From: Oscillospiraceae bacterium
GTDB taxonomy: Bacteria; Bacillota; Clostridia; Oscillospirales; Oscillospiraceae
Assembly (NCBI GenBank): GCA_017938625.1
Contig: JAGBBD010000022.1
Span: forward strand, 1 to 36,944
Direction: 5' to 3'
Length of the DNA: 36,944 bases
Part shown: piece after piece, positions 6,852 to 14,054 of the stretch
Numbering within the stretch: position 1 is the first letter of the stretch
Layout: each line of letters starts with the position of its first letter
Program-made: the position numbers and the translations under genes
Notes under the pieces: generated by a model
Told to the model about the DNA's origin: nothing
Database searches by the model: none
The model's input: only the letters and a program-made list of their open reading frames with translations

Positions 6852-7262
6852 ATGGTTAAGGTAATCGCCGGCCTGAAAGGTTCCGGTAAAACTAAGAAAT
6901 TGATCGATTCCATCAACACTGCAGTCAAGACTGAATCCGGCAGCATGGTCTGCATCGAAAAGGGCAGCGCCCTGACTTTCGACATCGACTATCGTGTCCG
7001 CCTCATCGACGCCAGTGAGTACGATATTGGCAGCTACACTTTCCTCAAGGGTTTCATCAGCGGCCTGCACGCAGGTAACTTTGATATTTCCCACATCTTT
7101 ATCGACGGTCTGTTCAAGCTGTCCGGCACCAACGACGGCGAAGAGACTGCCGCATTCCTGGCATGGTGCGAAGCTTTCGGTGAAGCCAACAAGATGGAGT
7201 TCACCATCTCTGTTTCCGAAGATCCCGCAAAGCTGCCCGAGAGCGTTACCAAGTTTATCTGA
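6852..7262 (+). CDS. Small P-loop nucleotide-binding protein (often labelled twitching motility/PilT-like)
   Basis: The protein has 136 residues. A Walker A motif GLKGSGKT lies at residues 7-14, directly after the first strand (VKVIA), and a hydrophobic strand ending in an acidic residue, HIFIDGL near residue 83, is a good Walker B candidate. The remainder is alpha/beta without added domains, so it is a minimal P-loop NTPase. Similar short proteins in Clostridia carry the name PilT, but no type IV pilus genes are nearby and the true role is unknown. It has its own promoter and terminator and a strong ribosome binding site, so it is a well-expressed single-gene unit. Confidence 0.75.
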   Translation: MVKVIAGLKGSGKTKKLIDSINTAVKTESGSMVCIEKGSALTFDIDYRVRLIDASEYDIGSYTFLKGFISGLHAGNFDISHIFIDGLFKLSGTNDGEETAAFLAWCEAFGEANKMEFTISVSEDPAKLPESVTKFI

Positions 7263-7275
7263 GTTTGAGTATAAC

Positions 7276-7309
7276 AGACCCGGTCGGATCGTTCCGACCG
7301 GGTCTTTTT
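7276..7309. terminator. Strong terminator between the P-loop gene and spoVT
   Basis: A 13-base-pair stem (arms 7276-7288 and 7293-7305, loop TCGT) is followed by TTTTT on the plus strand. It stands between convergent genes. Confidence 0.9.
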
Positions 7310-7310
7310 G

Positions 7311-7853
7311 TCAGCTTTCCAGTTGTCTTCCGAGGAAGCCGGATACGGTCTGTACCAGCTTCTGCTCCGGCTCTGTCAGGGGAAGATCCTGCTCTTCCAG
7401 CAGAATCATCACGCAGCCCATCACATCGCCCTCGGACAAAATGGGCGACGCCACGCCGAGGTGATATTTTTCCACATGATCGCTGACCCGGATGCGGCTG
7501 TCACCGGACTGGTAGCGATAGGTCTTTCTGCCCTCCATGATCTGCTCCAGCTCCTGGGAGTTGCGCTTGTCCATCAGATCGCGCTTGGAGGTACCGGAAA
7601 CGGCAATGATGCTGTCGCGGTCGCTGACCACAGCAATGTGCCCGGTGTTCTTGGAAATAGACTCGCAGATCTGCGTTGCAGCCTCTGTCAGATCCCCCAT
7701 GGGGGAATACTTCTTGAAGATCACCTCGCCGTCGCGCTCGGTGTAGATCTCCAGCGGGTCGCCCTCGCGGATGCGCAGGGTGCGTCTGATCTCCTTGGGA
7801 ATGACCACCCGCCCAAGATCATCAATTCTTCGGACAATGCCCGTTGCTTTCAT
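7311..7853 (-). CDS. spoVT: Stage V sporulation protein T, AbrB/GAF transcription regulator
   Basis: The protein has 180 residues, the usual length. The N-terminal swapped-hairpin DNA-binding domain is almost canonical (MKATGIVRRIDDLGRVVIPK, residues 1-20, then EIRRTLRIREGDPLEIY). Residues of about 55-178 form the GAF-like sensor domain (HIAVVSDRDSIIAVSG, GDVMGCVMILLEE). SpoVT acts in the forespore late in sporulation, adjusting sigma-G-dependent genes. The ATG at 7853 has a GAGGAGAG site. The promoter and leader palindrome upstream fit the known self-regulation of the Bacillus protein. It stands alone, facing a terminator. Confidence 0.95.
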   Translation of the reverse strand: MKATGIVRRIDDLGRVVIPKEIRRTLRIREGDPLEIYTERDGEVIFKKYSPMGDLTEAATQICESISKNTGHIAVVSDRDSIIAVSGTSKRDLMDKRNSQELEQIMEGRKTYRYQSGDSRIRVSDHVEKYHLGVASPILSEGDVMGCVMILLEEQDLPLTEPEQKLVQTVSGFLGRQLES

Positions 7854-7872
7854 ATATCAATCTCTCCTCATT

Positions 7873-7900
7873 TTACAAATTACGATGCTATTATTTGTAA
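7873..7900. promoter_or_regulatory. Palindrome in the spoVT leader, possible autoregulatory operator
   Basis: TTACAAAT (7873-7880) and ATTTGTAA (7893-7900) form a perfect 8-bp inverted repeat with a 12-base spacer, between the -10 box and the spoVT start. An AbrB-fold dimer could bind it; this is inferred. Confidence 0.5.
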
Positions 7901-7910
7901 GCAGGCAGAG

Positions 7911-7939
7911 ATTATACCGATTTACTTTTCTTCCTGTAA
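7911..7939 (-). promoter_or_regulatory. Promoter of spoVT
   Basis: Read on the minus strand: TTACAG (7934-7939), 17 bases, TATAAT (7911-7916). It looks sigma-A-like; no clear sigma-G pair was found. Confidence 0.6.
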
Positions 7940-7991
7940 TCATACACCCTGGATAGACAACAAGAAAGAGTTTGCAATATCTTAGAGCCAT

Positions 7992-8225
7992 GTGGAGGTA
8001 AGCGAAGATACCGTTAAAGGAAAAAACTTCGGTAACATTATTATCGAAACGGAAAGAAAAAGATATACATTTCGGCATATTCCATTTTTAGATGGCTGGT
8101 TTTTCTATATTGTGGATGAACTGGAAGAGCAGATCAAAGAAAATGATATTTTCGTTGATCTGAGTGAGGCTACAATGTTTGATAAAGCCTTTGGATATGA
8201 TTGCCTCTTGGTGGAAAGTGTATAA
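7992..8225 (+). CDS. Small AT-rich hypothetical protein, possibly a 5'-truncated remnant
   Basis: The frame codes for 77 residues (ending YDCLLVESV), acidic and aromatic, with FRHIPFLDGWFFYIVDELEEQ in the middle. The only start is a GTG at 7992, just after an upstream stop and without a ribosome binding site in front. A GGAGGT lies just inside the frame but no start codon follows it. Composition is AT-richer than the flanking genes and resembles the small genes of the toxin locus. A terminator follows. It could be a real small gene with a weak start or the 3' end of a lost gene. Confidence 0.45.
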   Translation: MEVSEDTVKGKNFGNIIIETERKRYTFRHIPFLDGWFFYIVDELEEQIKENDIFVDLSEATMFDKAFGYDCLLVESV

Positions 8226-8239
8226 AATCCAAAATAAAC

Positions 8240-8265
8240 AGCGAGGTGTTGAACACCTCGCTTTC
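8240..8265. terminator. Bidirectional terminator before nadE
   Basis: Inverted arms AGCGAGGTGTT (8240-8250) and AACACCTCGCT (8252-8262) with TTT on the plus strand stand between convergent genes. Confidence 0.75.
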
Positions 8266-8279
8266 ATTATAGGTTTTTC

Positions 8280-9023
8280 TCAGACCTCCGGGTCAAAGGA
8301 CGGCATGAGCTGGAGTTTGAAAAGGTTATTTTTGTGCTTGGTGTCGATGAGCTGTTTTTTGGCAGCGTCTTCTATGATGCCTTCGCGGATATAGACATCC
8401 AACTCCGCATAGGTGAAGCCCAGGTTTTCCTCATCGGTTTTGCCGCACAGGCCGTCGATGGGGACTTTGTCCACCAGGATGTCCGGCAGACCCAGAAGTC
8501 TTCCGATCTGTTTGACCTCGGTGACCGTCAGGTTGCACATGGGAGAGAAGTCACCGGCGGCATCGCCGTAGCGGGTGGAGTAGCCCACCCAGTCCTCAGA
8601 CAGGTTACAGGTGTTGACCACCCGACCGTTGCAGCTCTGGGACACGGCGTAGAGGGTGGACATGCGAATTCTGGGCGGAAGATTGACGCGGCTCTGGGCG
8701 GAAAGCTCCAGCTCTTCTGGCAGGCTGCCCAGAAGACCGTCAACGGCATCCTTAATATTGACAACATAGTGGCGGATGCCAAGGTGATTCACCAGCAGCT
8801 GCGCCATGTCGATATCGTGCTGCTGACCGCAGGGCATGAGCACACCGATGACACGATCTTTGCCAAGGGCTTCCACGCACAGGGCGGCAGCCACAGAGCT
8901 GTCCTTGCCGCCGGAGATGCCGATGACGGCATTGCAGCCGGGACCGTTGTGCTCAAAAAAGTCGCGGATCCATGCAATACACCGATCCTTTACCTGTGCT
9001 GCGTCAAACGTATAAGCTTTCAT
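8280..9023 (-). CDS. nadE: NAD(+) synthetase, ammonia-dependent type
   Basis: The protein has 247 residues, the length of the free-standing NH3-dependent enzyme without a glutaminase domain. The adenylation P-loop GISGGKDSS is at about residues 34-42, and NTCNLSEDWVGYSTRYGDAAGDFSP carries the substrate site, here given in parts: NLSEDWVGY and YGDAAGDF. A C-terminal KVPIDGLCGKTDEENLGF closes the site. It converts nicotinic acid adenine dinucleotide to NAD in the cytosol. The start at 9023 has AAGGAG; a longer frame to 9092 would run into the upstream gene. It lies 13 bases after the hydrolase gene, whose stop overlaps the binding site, so the two are co-transcribed. Confidence 0.92.
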   Translation of the reverse strand: MKAYTFDAAQVKDRCIAWIRDFFEHNGPGCNAVIGISGGKDSSVAAALCVEALGKDRVIGVLMPCGQQHDIDMAQLLVNHLGIRHYVVNIKDAVDGLLGSLPEELELSAQSRVNLPPRIRMSTLYAVSQSCNGRVVNTCNLSEDWVGYSTRYGDAAGDFSPMCNLTVTEVKQIGRLLGLPDILVDKVPIDGLCGKTDEENLGFTYAELDVYIREGIIEDAAKKQLIDTKHKNNLFKLQLMPSFDPEV

Positions 9024-9036
9024 AGATTTTCTCCTT

Positions 9037-9963
9037 TCAGGAAACAGACTGCAGGGCTTTTTTGTAACCCTCCGGGTCTTTGATGTAGGCAAGTCCGTGC
9101 CCCGTATCGGGCACGGTGAAGAGCAACTTGTTGGGGGAACTACAGGCTTCGTAGTTTTCTATGCTCATCCGGCAGGGCACAAAATCGTCTGTCTCTCCGT
9201 GAGCGAACACCACCGGCACGGTCATGGTTTTGACGGCTTCTATGGGCGAGAAGCTTTCCGGGTCGAAGCCACCGTAGAGAATGGCGCCCAGACGGACAAA
9301 GGGATAGAGCAGCTTCGCCGGCAGCTTCAGCTGACAGATGACCTTTTGGATAATGGCCCTGGGGGAGGTATAGCCGCAGTCTGCCACCACACCGATGACC
9401 TGTTTGGGTAAGGGGGTTCCTGCTGCCATCAGCACAGTGGAAGCGCCCATAGAGATGCCGGTCAGATAGATCTTAACGTCTTCGCCAAAATAAGAGATCA
9501 TAAACCGCACCCAGTCCAGACAGTCACGATGTTCGTTGATGCCAAAGGAGATCACTCTGCCGCCGCTTTTGCCGCTGGTGCGCTGATCCACTACCAGAGC
9601 GCTGCGCCCAAGGGAGAAGCAGCGCTGCACGCCGCCGCACAGATCCCGTCTGGCGCTGCCCCGATAGCCGTGAAACATCAGCTCGATGGGTGCGCCGGGC
9701 GCATATTCATAAAAATTTCCATAAAGCTGCAGCCCGTCAAAGGAAGTGATGGAAAGCTCTTTGTGGACCAGTGCGTCCGCTTCCTTCATCCATTTGACCA
9801 TGATTTCCCGATGAGGCTCATAGATCTTCCCCGGCGGGATGGCGTAGGGATCGGGATCTTTGCGCTGCTTTTTTGACACGTAAAATGCCAGACGGAAGCA
9901 CACATATGCTGTCAGCAGTATGGCGCAGAGAACTAAGCAGAAAACTAAGAATATATGTTTCAA
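9037..9963 (-). CDS. Membrane-anchored alpha/beta hydrolase (serine esterase/peptidase-like)
   Basis: The protein has 308 residues. An N-terminal membrane segment (residues 3-29) anchors it, followed by a basic KKQRK stretch. The fold shows an oxyanion region (FHGYRGSARRD), a nucleophile elbow GISMGAS near residue 168, an acid in HGETDDFVP and a catalytic His in DTGHGLAY near the end. This matches the YqkD/BAAT-type hydrolase group often called alpha/beta hydrolase of the DUF1749/S9-like kind; the substrate is unknown. The active domain could face either side of the membrane, since the N-terminal segment is an uncleaved anchor. It is the first gene of a two-gene unit with nadE. Confidence 0.85.
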   Translation of the reverse strand: MKHIFLVFCLVLCAILLTAYVCFRLAFYVSKKQRKDPDPYAIPPGKIYEPHREIMVKWMKEADALVHKELSITSFDGLQLYGNFYEYAPGAPIELMFHGYRGSARRDLCGGVQRCFSLGRSALVVDQRTSGKSGGRVISFGINEHRDCLDWVRFMISYFGEDVKIYLTGISMGASTVLMAAGTPLPKQVIGVVADCGYTSPRAIIQKVICQLKLPAKLLYPFVRLGAILYGGFDPESFSPIEAVKTMTVPVVFAHGETDDFVPCRMSIENYEACSSPNKLLFTVPDTGHGLAYIKDPEGYKKALQSVS

Positions 9964-9983
9964 ATCATCGTCTCCTTTTCCTT

Positions 9984-10012
9984 ATTATAGCACCGGGATC
10001 TTTTCCTTGCAA
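9984..10012 (-). promoter_or_regulatory. Promoter of the hydrolase-nadE unit, sharing its -35 box
   Basis: On the minus strand TTGCAA (10007-10012) stands 17 bases from TATAAT (9984-9989). TTGCAA is its own reverse complement. Confidence 0.7.
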
Positions 10013-10035
10013 TCATAAGGAAAATCTTGTACTAT
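10007..10035 (+). promoter_or_regulatory. Promoter of the acyltransferase gene, sharing the same -35 box
   Basis: On the plus strand the same TTGCAA (10007-10012) is followed by 17 bases and TACTAT (10030-10035). Both divergent promoters therefore read from one palindromic hexamer. Confidence 0.65.
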
Positions 10036-10064
10036 ATCACCAAGAAAGAAGAGGAGTGTGAGGC

Positions 10065-11318
10065 ATGGAGGTCAATTACAAAAACAAAAAACGTTACAAA
10101 ACCGCGAAATATCCCATCCGTCAGCCTGTGATCATTGTGTGGCTGATCTGGCTCTTGAGCAAGTTTGCCCTGCTGGGGAAACGATACAAGGTGGAGAAGA
10201 TCAACATGGAGGGGCTGAAGCCGCCCTATCTTCTCCTGAGCAATCATATGTATTTTATTGATTTTGAGCTGGCGGCCATGGCGACTGTGCCCTACCGGGT
10301 CAACAATGTGGTATCCATCGACGGTTACTACCGCCGCCCGTGGCTCATGGAGCTGATCGGCGCCATCTGCACCAGAAAGTTCACCATGGATCTGCATCTG
10401 GTCAAGTCCATCAACAAGGTGCTGCGCCGTGGCGATATTCTGTCCATGTACCCGGAGGCCAGATATTCCCCCTGCGGAACGCTGAGCTATCTGCCGGAGT
10501 CCCTGGGCAAGCTGATCAAAATGAACAAGGTGCCGGTCGTGGTAGTCGTCCATCATGGCAATCATCTCCATTCGCCGTTCTGGAACTTCCGCAAAAAGCG
10601 CAAGGTGCCTCTGCACACCACTGTGACCCAGGTGCTCACAGCCGAACAGATCAAGTCTATGAGCGTGGAGGAGATCAACGAAGCGGTCAAAAACGCCATG
10701 AATTACGACGACTACCGCTATCAGAAGGAAAACGGTATTCTGATCACGGAGCCGTACCGTGCCGAGGGACTGCACAAGGTGCTCTATCAGTGCCCCCACT
10801 GCATGACCGAGAGCCAAATGGCATCCGAGGGCACGCAGATCTTCTGCCAAAGCTGCGGCAAGCGGTGGAACTTGAATGAGGATGGTACGTTGTCCGCGCT
10901 GGAGGGGGAGACGGAGTTTTCCCATGTGCCCGACTGGTTTAGCTGGGAGCGGGAGCAGGTGAGAAAGCAGGTGCAGGATGGCACGTATTTCTTTGAAGAC
11001 GAGGTGGAGGTCTTCTCCATGCCCAGATGCTGGAAATTTGAAAAGCTGGGCAAGGCACGTTTGCGCCATGACGGGGAGGGCTTCCGGCTGACGGGACACT
11101 ACCGCGGCGAGGATTATACCATCTGCCGTACCCCCATGCAGACCAACAGCCTGCACATTGAGTACGACTACTGCTATCTGCGTCCGGAGGACTGCGTGGA
11201 TATTTCCACAGAAAATGACAGCTTCTATTGCTATCCCACCAAGCAGAACGTGGTCACCAAAATGGCATTTGCCACAGAAGCGCTGTATGAGATGAACTAC
11301 AAAAAAATCAAGGCATAA
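10065..11318 (+). CDS. PlsC-like lysophospholipid acyltransferase with an inserted zinc ribbon and C-terminal domain
   Basis: The protein has 417 residues. A hydrophobic segment (about 22-38, IIVWLIWLLSKFALLG) is followed by the acyltransferase signature SNHMYFIDF (NHx4D, near residue 60) and YPEARYS (block III variant of EGTR, near 129). These motifs place it in the 1-acylglycerol-3-phosphate acyltransferase superfamily, active at the inner face of the membrane. Residues of about 245-275 hold CPHC...CQSC, a zinc ribbon, and the rest (about 280-417) is an acidic beta-rich domain I do not recognise. Ordinary PlsC has about 200-250 residues, so this is an extended form. The acyl acceptor is not evident. 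An AGGAGTGTGAGG stretch precedes the ATG. Confidence 0.8.
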   Translation: MEVNYKNKKRYKTAKYPIRQPVIIVWLIWLLSKFALLGKRYKVEKINMEGLKPPYLLLSNHMYFIDFELAAMATVPYRVNNVVSIDGYYRRPWLMELIGAICTRKFTMDLHLVKSINKVLRRGDILSMYPEARYSPCGTLSYLPESLGKLIKMNKVPVVVVVHHGNHLHSPFWNFRKKRKVPLHTTVTQVLTAEQIKSMSVEEINEAVKNAMNYDDYRYQKENGILITEPYRAEGLHKVLYQCPHCMTESQMASEGTQIFCQSCGKRWNLNEDGTLSALEGETEFSHVPDWFSWEREQVRKQVQDGTYFFEDEVEVFSMPRCWKFEKLGKARLRHDGEGFRLTGHYRGEDYTICRTPMQTNSLHIEYDYCYLRPEDCVDISTENDSFYCYPTKQNVVTKMAFATEALYEMNYKKIKA

Positions 11319-11357
11319 AAATGTGCTCCCCTGCGTTTGCAGGGGAGCACATTTTTT
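11317..11357. terminator. Bidirectional terminator between acyltransferase and phosphoesterase genes
   Basis: An almost perfect stem (AAATGTGCTCCCCTGC against GCAGGGGAGCACATTT, loop GTTT) is flanked by A and T runs at both ends, so it can serve both convergent genes. Confidence 0.9.
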
Positions 11358-12387
11358 AGTTGAAGGGAAGATAGCGGTCTTCCTGAGAGGCGGTGGAGAC
11401 GACGCCCGGCTCGTAGACTTCCTTCCACCAGCTATTGGGCTTGGTGTAAAGGCCCATTTCATCGGGGGTGATGCCGACAAACTGAGACTGAGTACCCTTA
11501 ATGTCAATGCCCTCATCATCCATGGTCACGATGGCATAGACGGGATCCATGTAGGGAACGACATATTTGATATTGGGATACTTTTCATCGATCTCCTTGC
11601 CGTAACGGCCCTCCACAATGAAGTCCACATCCAGCCAGATGCAGTCCATGGAGTTGATCTGCACAAACCAGATGTCGTCCTCTTTGGTGCACAGATCCAT
11701 GTGATGATGACCGTTGAAGCAGGCGGCAACGCCCTTGGGAGCGGCCTTGAGGATCTGGCGGACTTCCTTCCAGTTTTTGATCGCCCAGCTCTCGGGCAGG
11801 GTGGAGAGCGTCTGGTGGGAGAAAATAACCGAGGGGTTTTCTGCCTTGGCAAGATCCTCCTTCAGCCACTGTATCTGCTCTTCCGGCAGCCAGGGCAGGG
11901 ACATGTTCTCATCAAAACCTACCTCAAAATAGTTGCCGTTTTCGTAGGCGTGCAGATTGCCGTCTGCATCTTTGAAGAAGCTGCAGTCCAGCACGATGAA
12001 GTGGAAGCCGCCCATGTCGAAGGAGTAGTAAGAGCCGTTTTTGGCTTCGATAAAGGAAAGCAGCTCCTGCTTGGAGCACATATCGCACTCATGGTTGCCC
12101 AGAACGTGATAAGAGGGCTTCTCAAAGTCATTGAACATTCTCAGAATAGCGGGCTTGTCGGCATAGGTCTTGACCTTCAGCGCATTGGCGATGTTTACGG
12201 GCTGATGCTCCGGGGTGCAGTTGACCTTGCGGTTGTCATCGGGATAGCAGAAGTCGCCCAGATGGATGATGAAATCCACATCCTCTTTGCGGCAGTGGTC
12301 GAGGAAAAGCTGCAGTCTCTCCTGCGTGTCGTGCATGATGTCCACGTGCAGATCCGCGAAGACACCGAATTTTACTTTGCGTGCCAT
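11356..12387 (-). CDS. Calcineurin-like metallophosphoesterase
   Basis: The protein has 343 residues with all five metal-binding blocks of the family: DLHVD (D-x-H, near residue 12), GDFCYPD (near 44), GNHECD (near 97), FSHQT (near 191) and NGHHHMD (near 224). The C-terminal hundred residues form an accessory beta domain. There is no signal peptide, so it is cytosolic. Members cleave phosphate esters ranging from nucleotides to glycerophosphodiesters, and the substrate cannot be read from the sequence. It has a perfect consensus promoter of its own upstream, with an unusual leader hairpin, so it is expressed independently of the PIG-L operon behind it. Confidence 0.85.
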   Translation of the reverse strand: MARKVKFGVFADLHVDIMHDTQERLQLFLDHCRKEDVDFIIHLGDFCYPDDNRKVNCTPEHQPVNIANALKVKTYADKPAILRMFNDFEKPSYHVLGNHECDMCSKQELLSFIEAKNGSYYSFDMGGFHFIVLDCSFFKDADGNLHAYENGNYFEVGFDENMSLPWLPEEQIQWLKEDLAKAENPSVIFSHQTLSTLPESWAIKNWKEVRQILKAAPKGVAACFNGHHHMDLCTKEDDIWFVQINSMDCIWLDVDFIVEGRYGKEIDEKYPNIKYVVPYMDPVYAIVTMDDEGIDIKGTQSQFVGITPDEMGLYTKPNSWWKEVYEPGVVSTASQEDRYLPFN

Positions 12388-12415
12388 AAAACCATCCTTT
12401 CACAAAAACAAAGAT

Positions 12416-12443
12416 GCAGTTTCCTGACGAAACTGCGTTTTTT
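12416..12443. other. Hairpin in the leader of the phosphoesterase gene
   Basis: Arms GCAGTTTC (12416-12423) and GAAACTGC (12429-12436) are followed by a T run only on the plus strand, where no gene ends. On the minus strand it sits between promoter and start codon, so it may be a 5' stabilising stem or an antisense terminator. Confidence 0.5.
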
Positions 12444-12456
12444 GTATTTTGTCGCT

Positions 12457-12485
12457 ATTATAGTTTGAAAAAACAGAACTGTCAA
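12457..12485 (-). promoter_or_regulatory. Perfect consensus sigma-A promoter of the phosphoesterase gene
   Basis: On the minus strand TTGACA (12480-12485), exactly 17 bases, TATAAT (12457-12462): no mismatch to consensus. Confidence 0.85.
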
Positions 12486-12535
12486 TGGGCTTTGGAGAGA
12501 AAGATTTGGTATAAGGTGTGTTGTTTTCGGAAAAG

Positions 12536-12567
12536 AAAAGACTTTCGACCAAAGCCGAAAGTCTTTT
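12536..12567 (-). terminator. Terminator of the PIG-L operon
   Basis: Arms of 12 bases (12536-12547 and 12556-12567, AAAAGACTTTCG type) lie just after the stop codon of the last PIG-L gene, with a T-rich end on the minus strand. Confidence 0.8.
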
Positions 12568-12572
12568 GCCGG

Positions 12573-13283
12573 TTAATCGGGGAGCAGGTTTTTGGTGGAA
12601 TAGCGCTGGTAGACATTGTAGGGCTTGAAGCCCTCGGCATATTTTACGCCGCACTGGTAGCCGCGGTACTTGTCCCACGTCTGCACCATTTCACAGAAGT
12701 CCACATTGTCGTGATCCATCATCCACTTGACCTGGCTTTCGTGGCAGCACACAGCCTTGAGCTTCATTTCCTCCTGCTGTGTGATGTCCACATAATGGGT
12801 GGGCTGGAAGCCCAGACCGCCGCAGACATCCATGAAGAACACAGGGACAAAGCTGGAAAACGGCTCGTATTTTCTGGGGCGGTGAGAAATGCCGGAGCAG
12901 AAGCTGCCGTTGGTCACGATGACGCTGGCTTCCTCATGGTCGCGCATATAATCCTTGGGATTGTGGGTGAAGATCACGTCGGGACGGACGTAGCGGACAA
13001 TGTCTGCCATCTCATCCATCACAGCAGGATCGTGGGATGCCACGGTCAGATCATCGATATCCAGATTGAACACTTCCTTGGCGCCAAGGAACTTGCCTGC
13101 TGCTTCTGCCTCTTTGGCGCGCATGGCGGCAAGGGGGCCCGGTTCAATGACCACATGACCCTGACAGCCGTTTGCCACATGACCGGTGTAGACCTCCGCA
13201 CCCTGTTCCACATACTTTCTGACTGTGCCGCCGGCGTAGCATTCCACATCATCGGGATGGCAGCCCATAAAAAGAACTCTCAT
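12573..13283 (-). CDS. PIG-L family deacetylase, second tandem copy
   Basis: The protein has 236 residues and starts MRVLFMGCHPDDVE, with the zinc-binding HPDD motif near residue 9 and a second metal site in THNPKDYMRDHEEAS near residue 115. PIG-L/LmbE enzymes remove acetyl groups from N-acetylglucosamine-type sugars by zinc-dependent hydrolysis. It is a close paralogue of the next upstream gene over the full length, sharing GCQGHVVIEPGPLAAMR and the C-terminal YSTKNLLPD. The start at 13283 has AAGGAG; longer frames would run into the intergenic hairpin. It is the last gene of the four-gene operon. Confidence 0.85.
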   Translation of the reverse strand: MRVLFMGCHPDDVECYAGGTVRKYVEQGAEVYTGHVANGCQGHVVIEPGPLAAMRAKEAEAAGKFLGAKEVFNLDIDDLTVASHDPAVMDEMADIVRYVRPDVIFTHNPKDYMRDHEEASVIVTNGSFCSGISHRPRKYEPFSSFVPVFFMDVCGGLGFQPTHYVDITQQEEMKLKAVCCHESQVKWMMDHDNVDFCEMVQTWDKYRGYQCGVKYAEGFKPYNVYQRYSTKNLLPD

Positions 13284-13295
13284 AGTATTCTCCTT

Positions 13296-13325
13296 AAAAA
13301 GGCTCCCCGGAAGGGGGAGCCTTTC
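13296..13325 (-). terminator. Attenuator or processing hairpin between the two PIG-L genes
   Basis: Arms AAAGGCTCCCC (13298-13308) and GGGGAGCCTTT (13314-13324) with five A residues beyond give a U run on the minus transcript. It would cut expression of the last gene below that of the first three. Confidence 0.75.
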
Positions 13326-13330
13326 GTAAT

Positions 13331-14041
13331 TTAATCGGGAAGCAGGTTTTTGGTGGAGTATCTGGGATACACGTTGTAGGGCTTGAAGCCTTCTGCGAAG
13401 GCAGCGCCGCACTGGTAGCCGCGATACTTGGAGCAGGTCTTGACCATGTCGGCAAAGTCGATGCCGTCGTGGTCGAGCATCCACTTCAGCTGGCTCTCGT
13501 GGCAGTTGAGGGCTTCCATCTTACGGTCGATCTGAGCCGTCACATCCACATAGTGGGTGGGCTGGAAGTTGACGCCTGCCAGAGTGTCCATAAAGAACAC
13601 GGGGATAAAGCTGGAGAAGGGCTCATACTTTCTCTCACGATGGGAAATGCCGGAGCAGAAGCTGCCATTGGTGACGATGCGGCTGGTCTCGGTGTGATCG
13701 AGCATGTAGTCGTCATCGTTGTGGGTGATGATCACATCGGGGCGCACATAGCGGACATAGTCTGCCACGGCGTCCATGATGGCGAAATCATGGGAGTTGA
13801 TCTCCAGATCGTCCACATCGAAGTTGTGCACTTCTTTGGCGCCCAGAATGGCACCGGAGCGCTCAGCTTCCAGGGTACGCATGGCGGCCAGAGGGCCGGG
13901 CTCGATGACCACATGACCCTGGCAGCCGTTGGCGATGTGGCCCATGTAGACCTCAGCGCCCTGATCGGCATATTTTCTCAAGGTGCCGCCGCAGGCGATC
14001 TCCAGATCGTCGGGATGGCAGCCGATTGCTAAAACTCTCAT
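13331..14041 (-). CDS. PIG-L family deacetylase, first tandem copy
   Basis: The protein has 236 residues with GCHPDDLE (near residue 8) and THNDDDYMLDHTETS (near 115), the two metal-binding blocks. It matches the following gene throughout, so the pair arose by duplication; differences concentrate around residues 55-110, where substrate contacts are likely. There is no signal peptide, so the substrate is cytosolic: a small amino-sugar or glycoside brought in by a transporter not seen here. It starts 13 bases after the oxidoreductase gene in the same operon. I cannot tell which acetylated sugar it acts on. Confidence 0.85.
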   Translation of the reverse strand: MRVLAIGCHPDDLEIACGGTLRKYADQGAEVYMGHIANGCQGHVVIEPGPLAAMRTLEAERSGAILGAKEVHNFDVDDLEINSHDFAIMDAVADYVRYVRPDVIITHNDDDYMLDHTETSRIVTNGSFCSGISHRERKYEPFSSFIPVFFMDTLAGVNFQPTHYVDVTAQIDRKMEALNCHESQLKWMLDHDGIDFADMVKTCSKYRGYQCGAAFAEGFKPYNVYPRYSTKNLLPD

Positions 14042-14054
14042 TTGCGATTACCTC

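Noticed and set aside
10032-11519. A 495-codon antisense frame over the acyltransferase gene, and the similar 11323-12468 frame over the phosphoesterase
   Set aside because: Both oppose genes with clear catalytic motifs and cross the bidirectional terminator between them.
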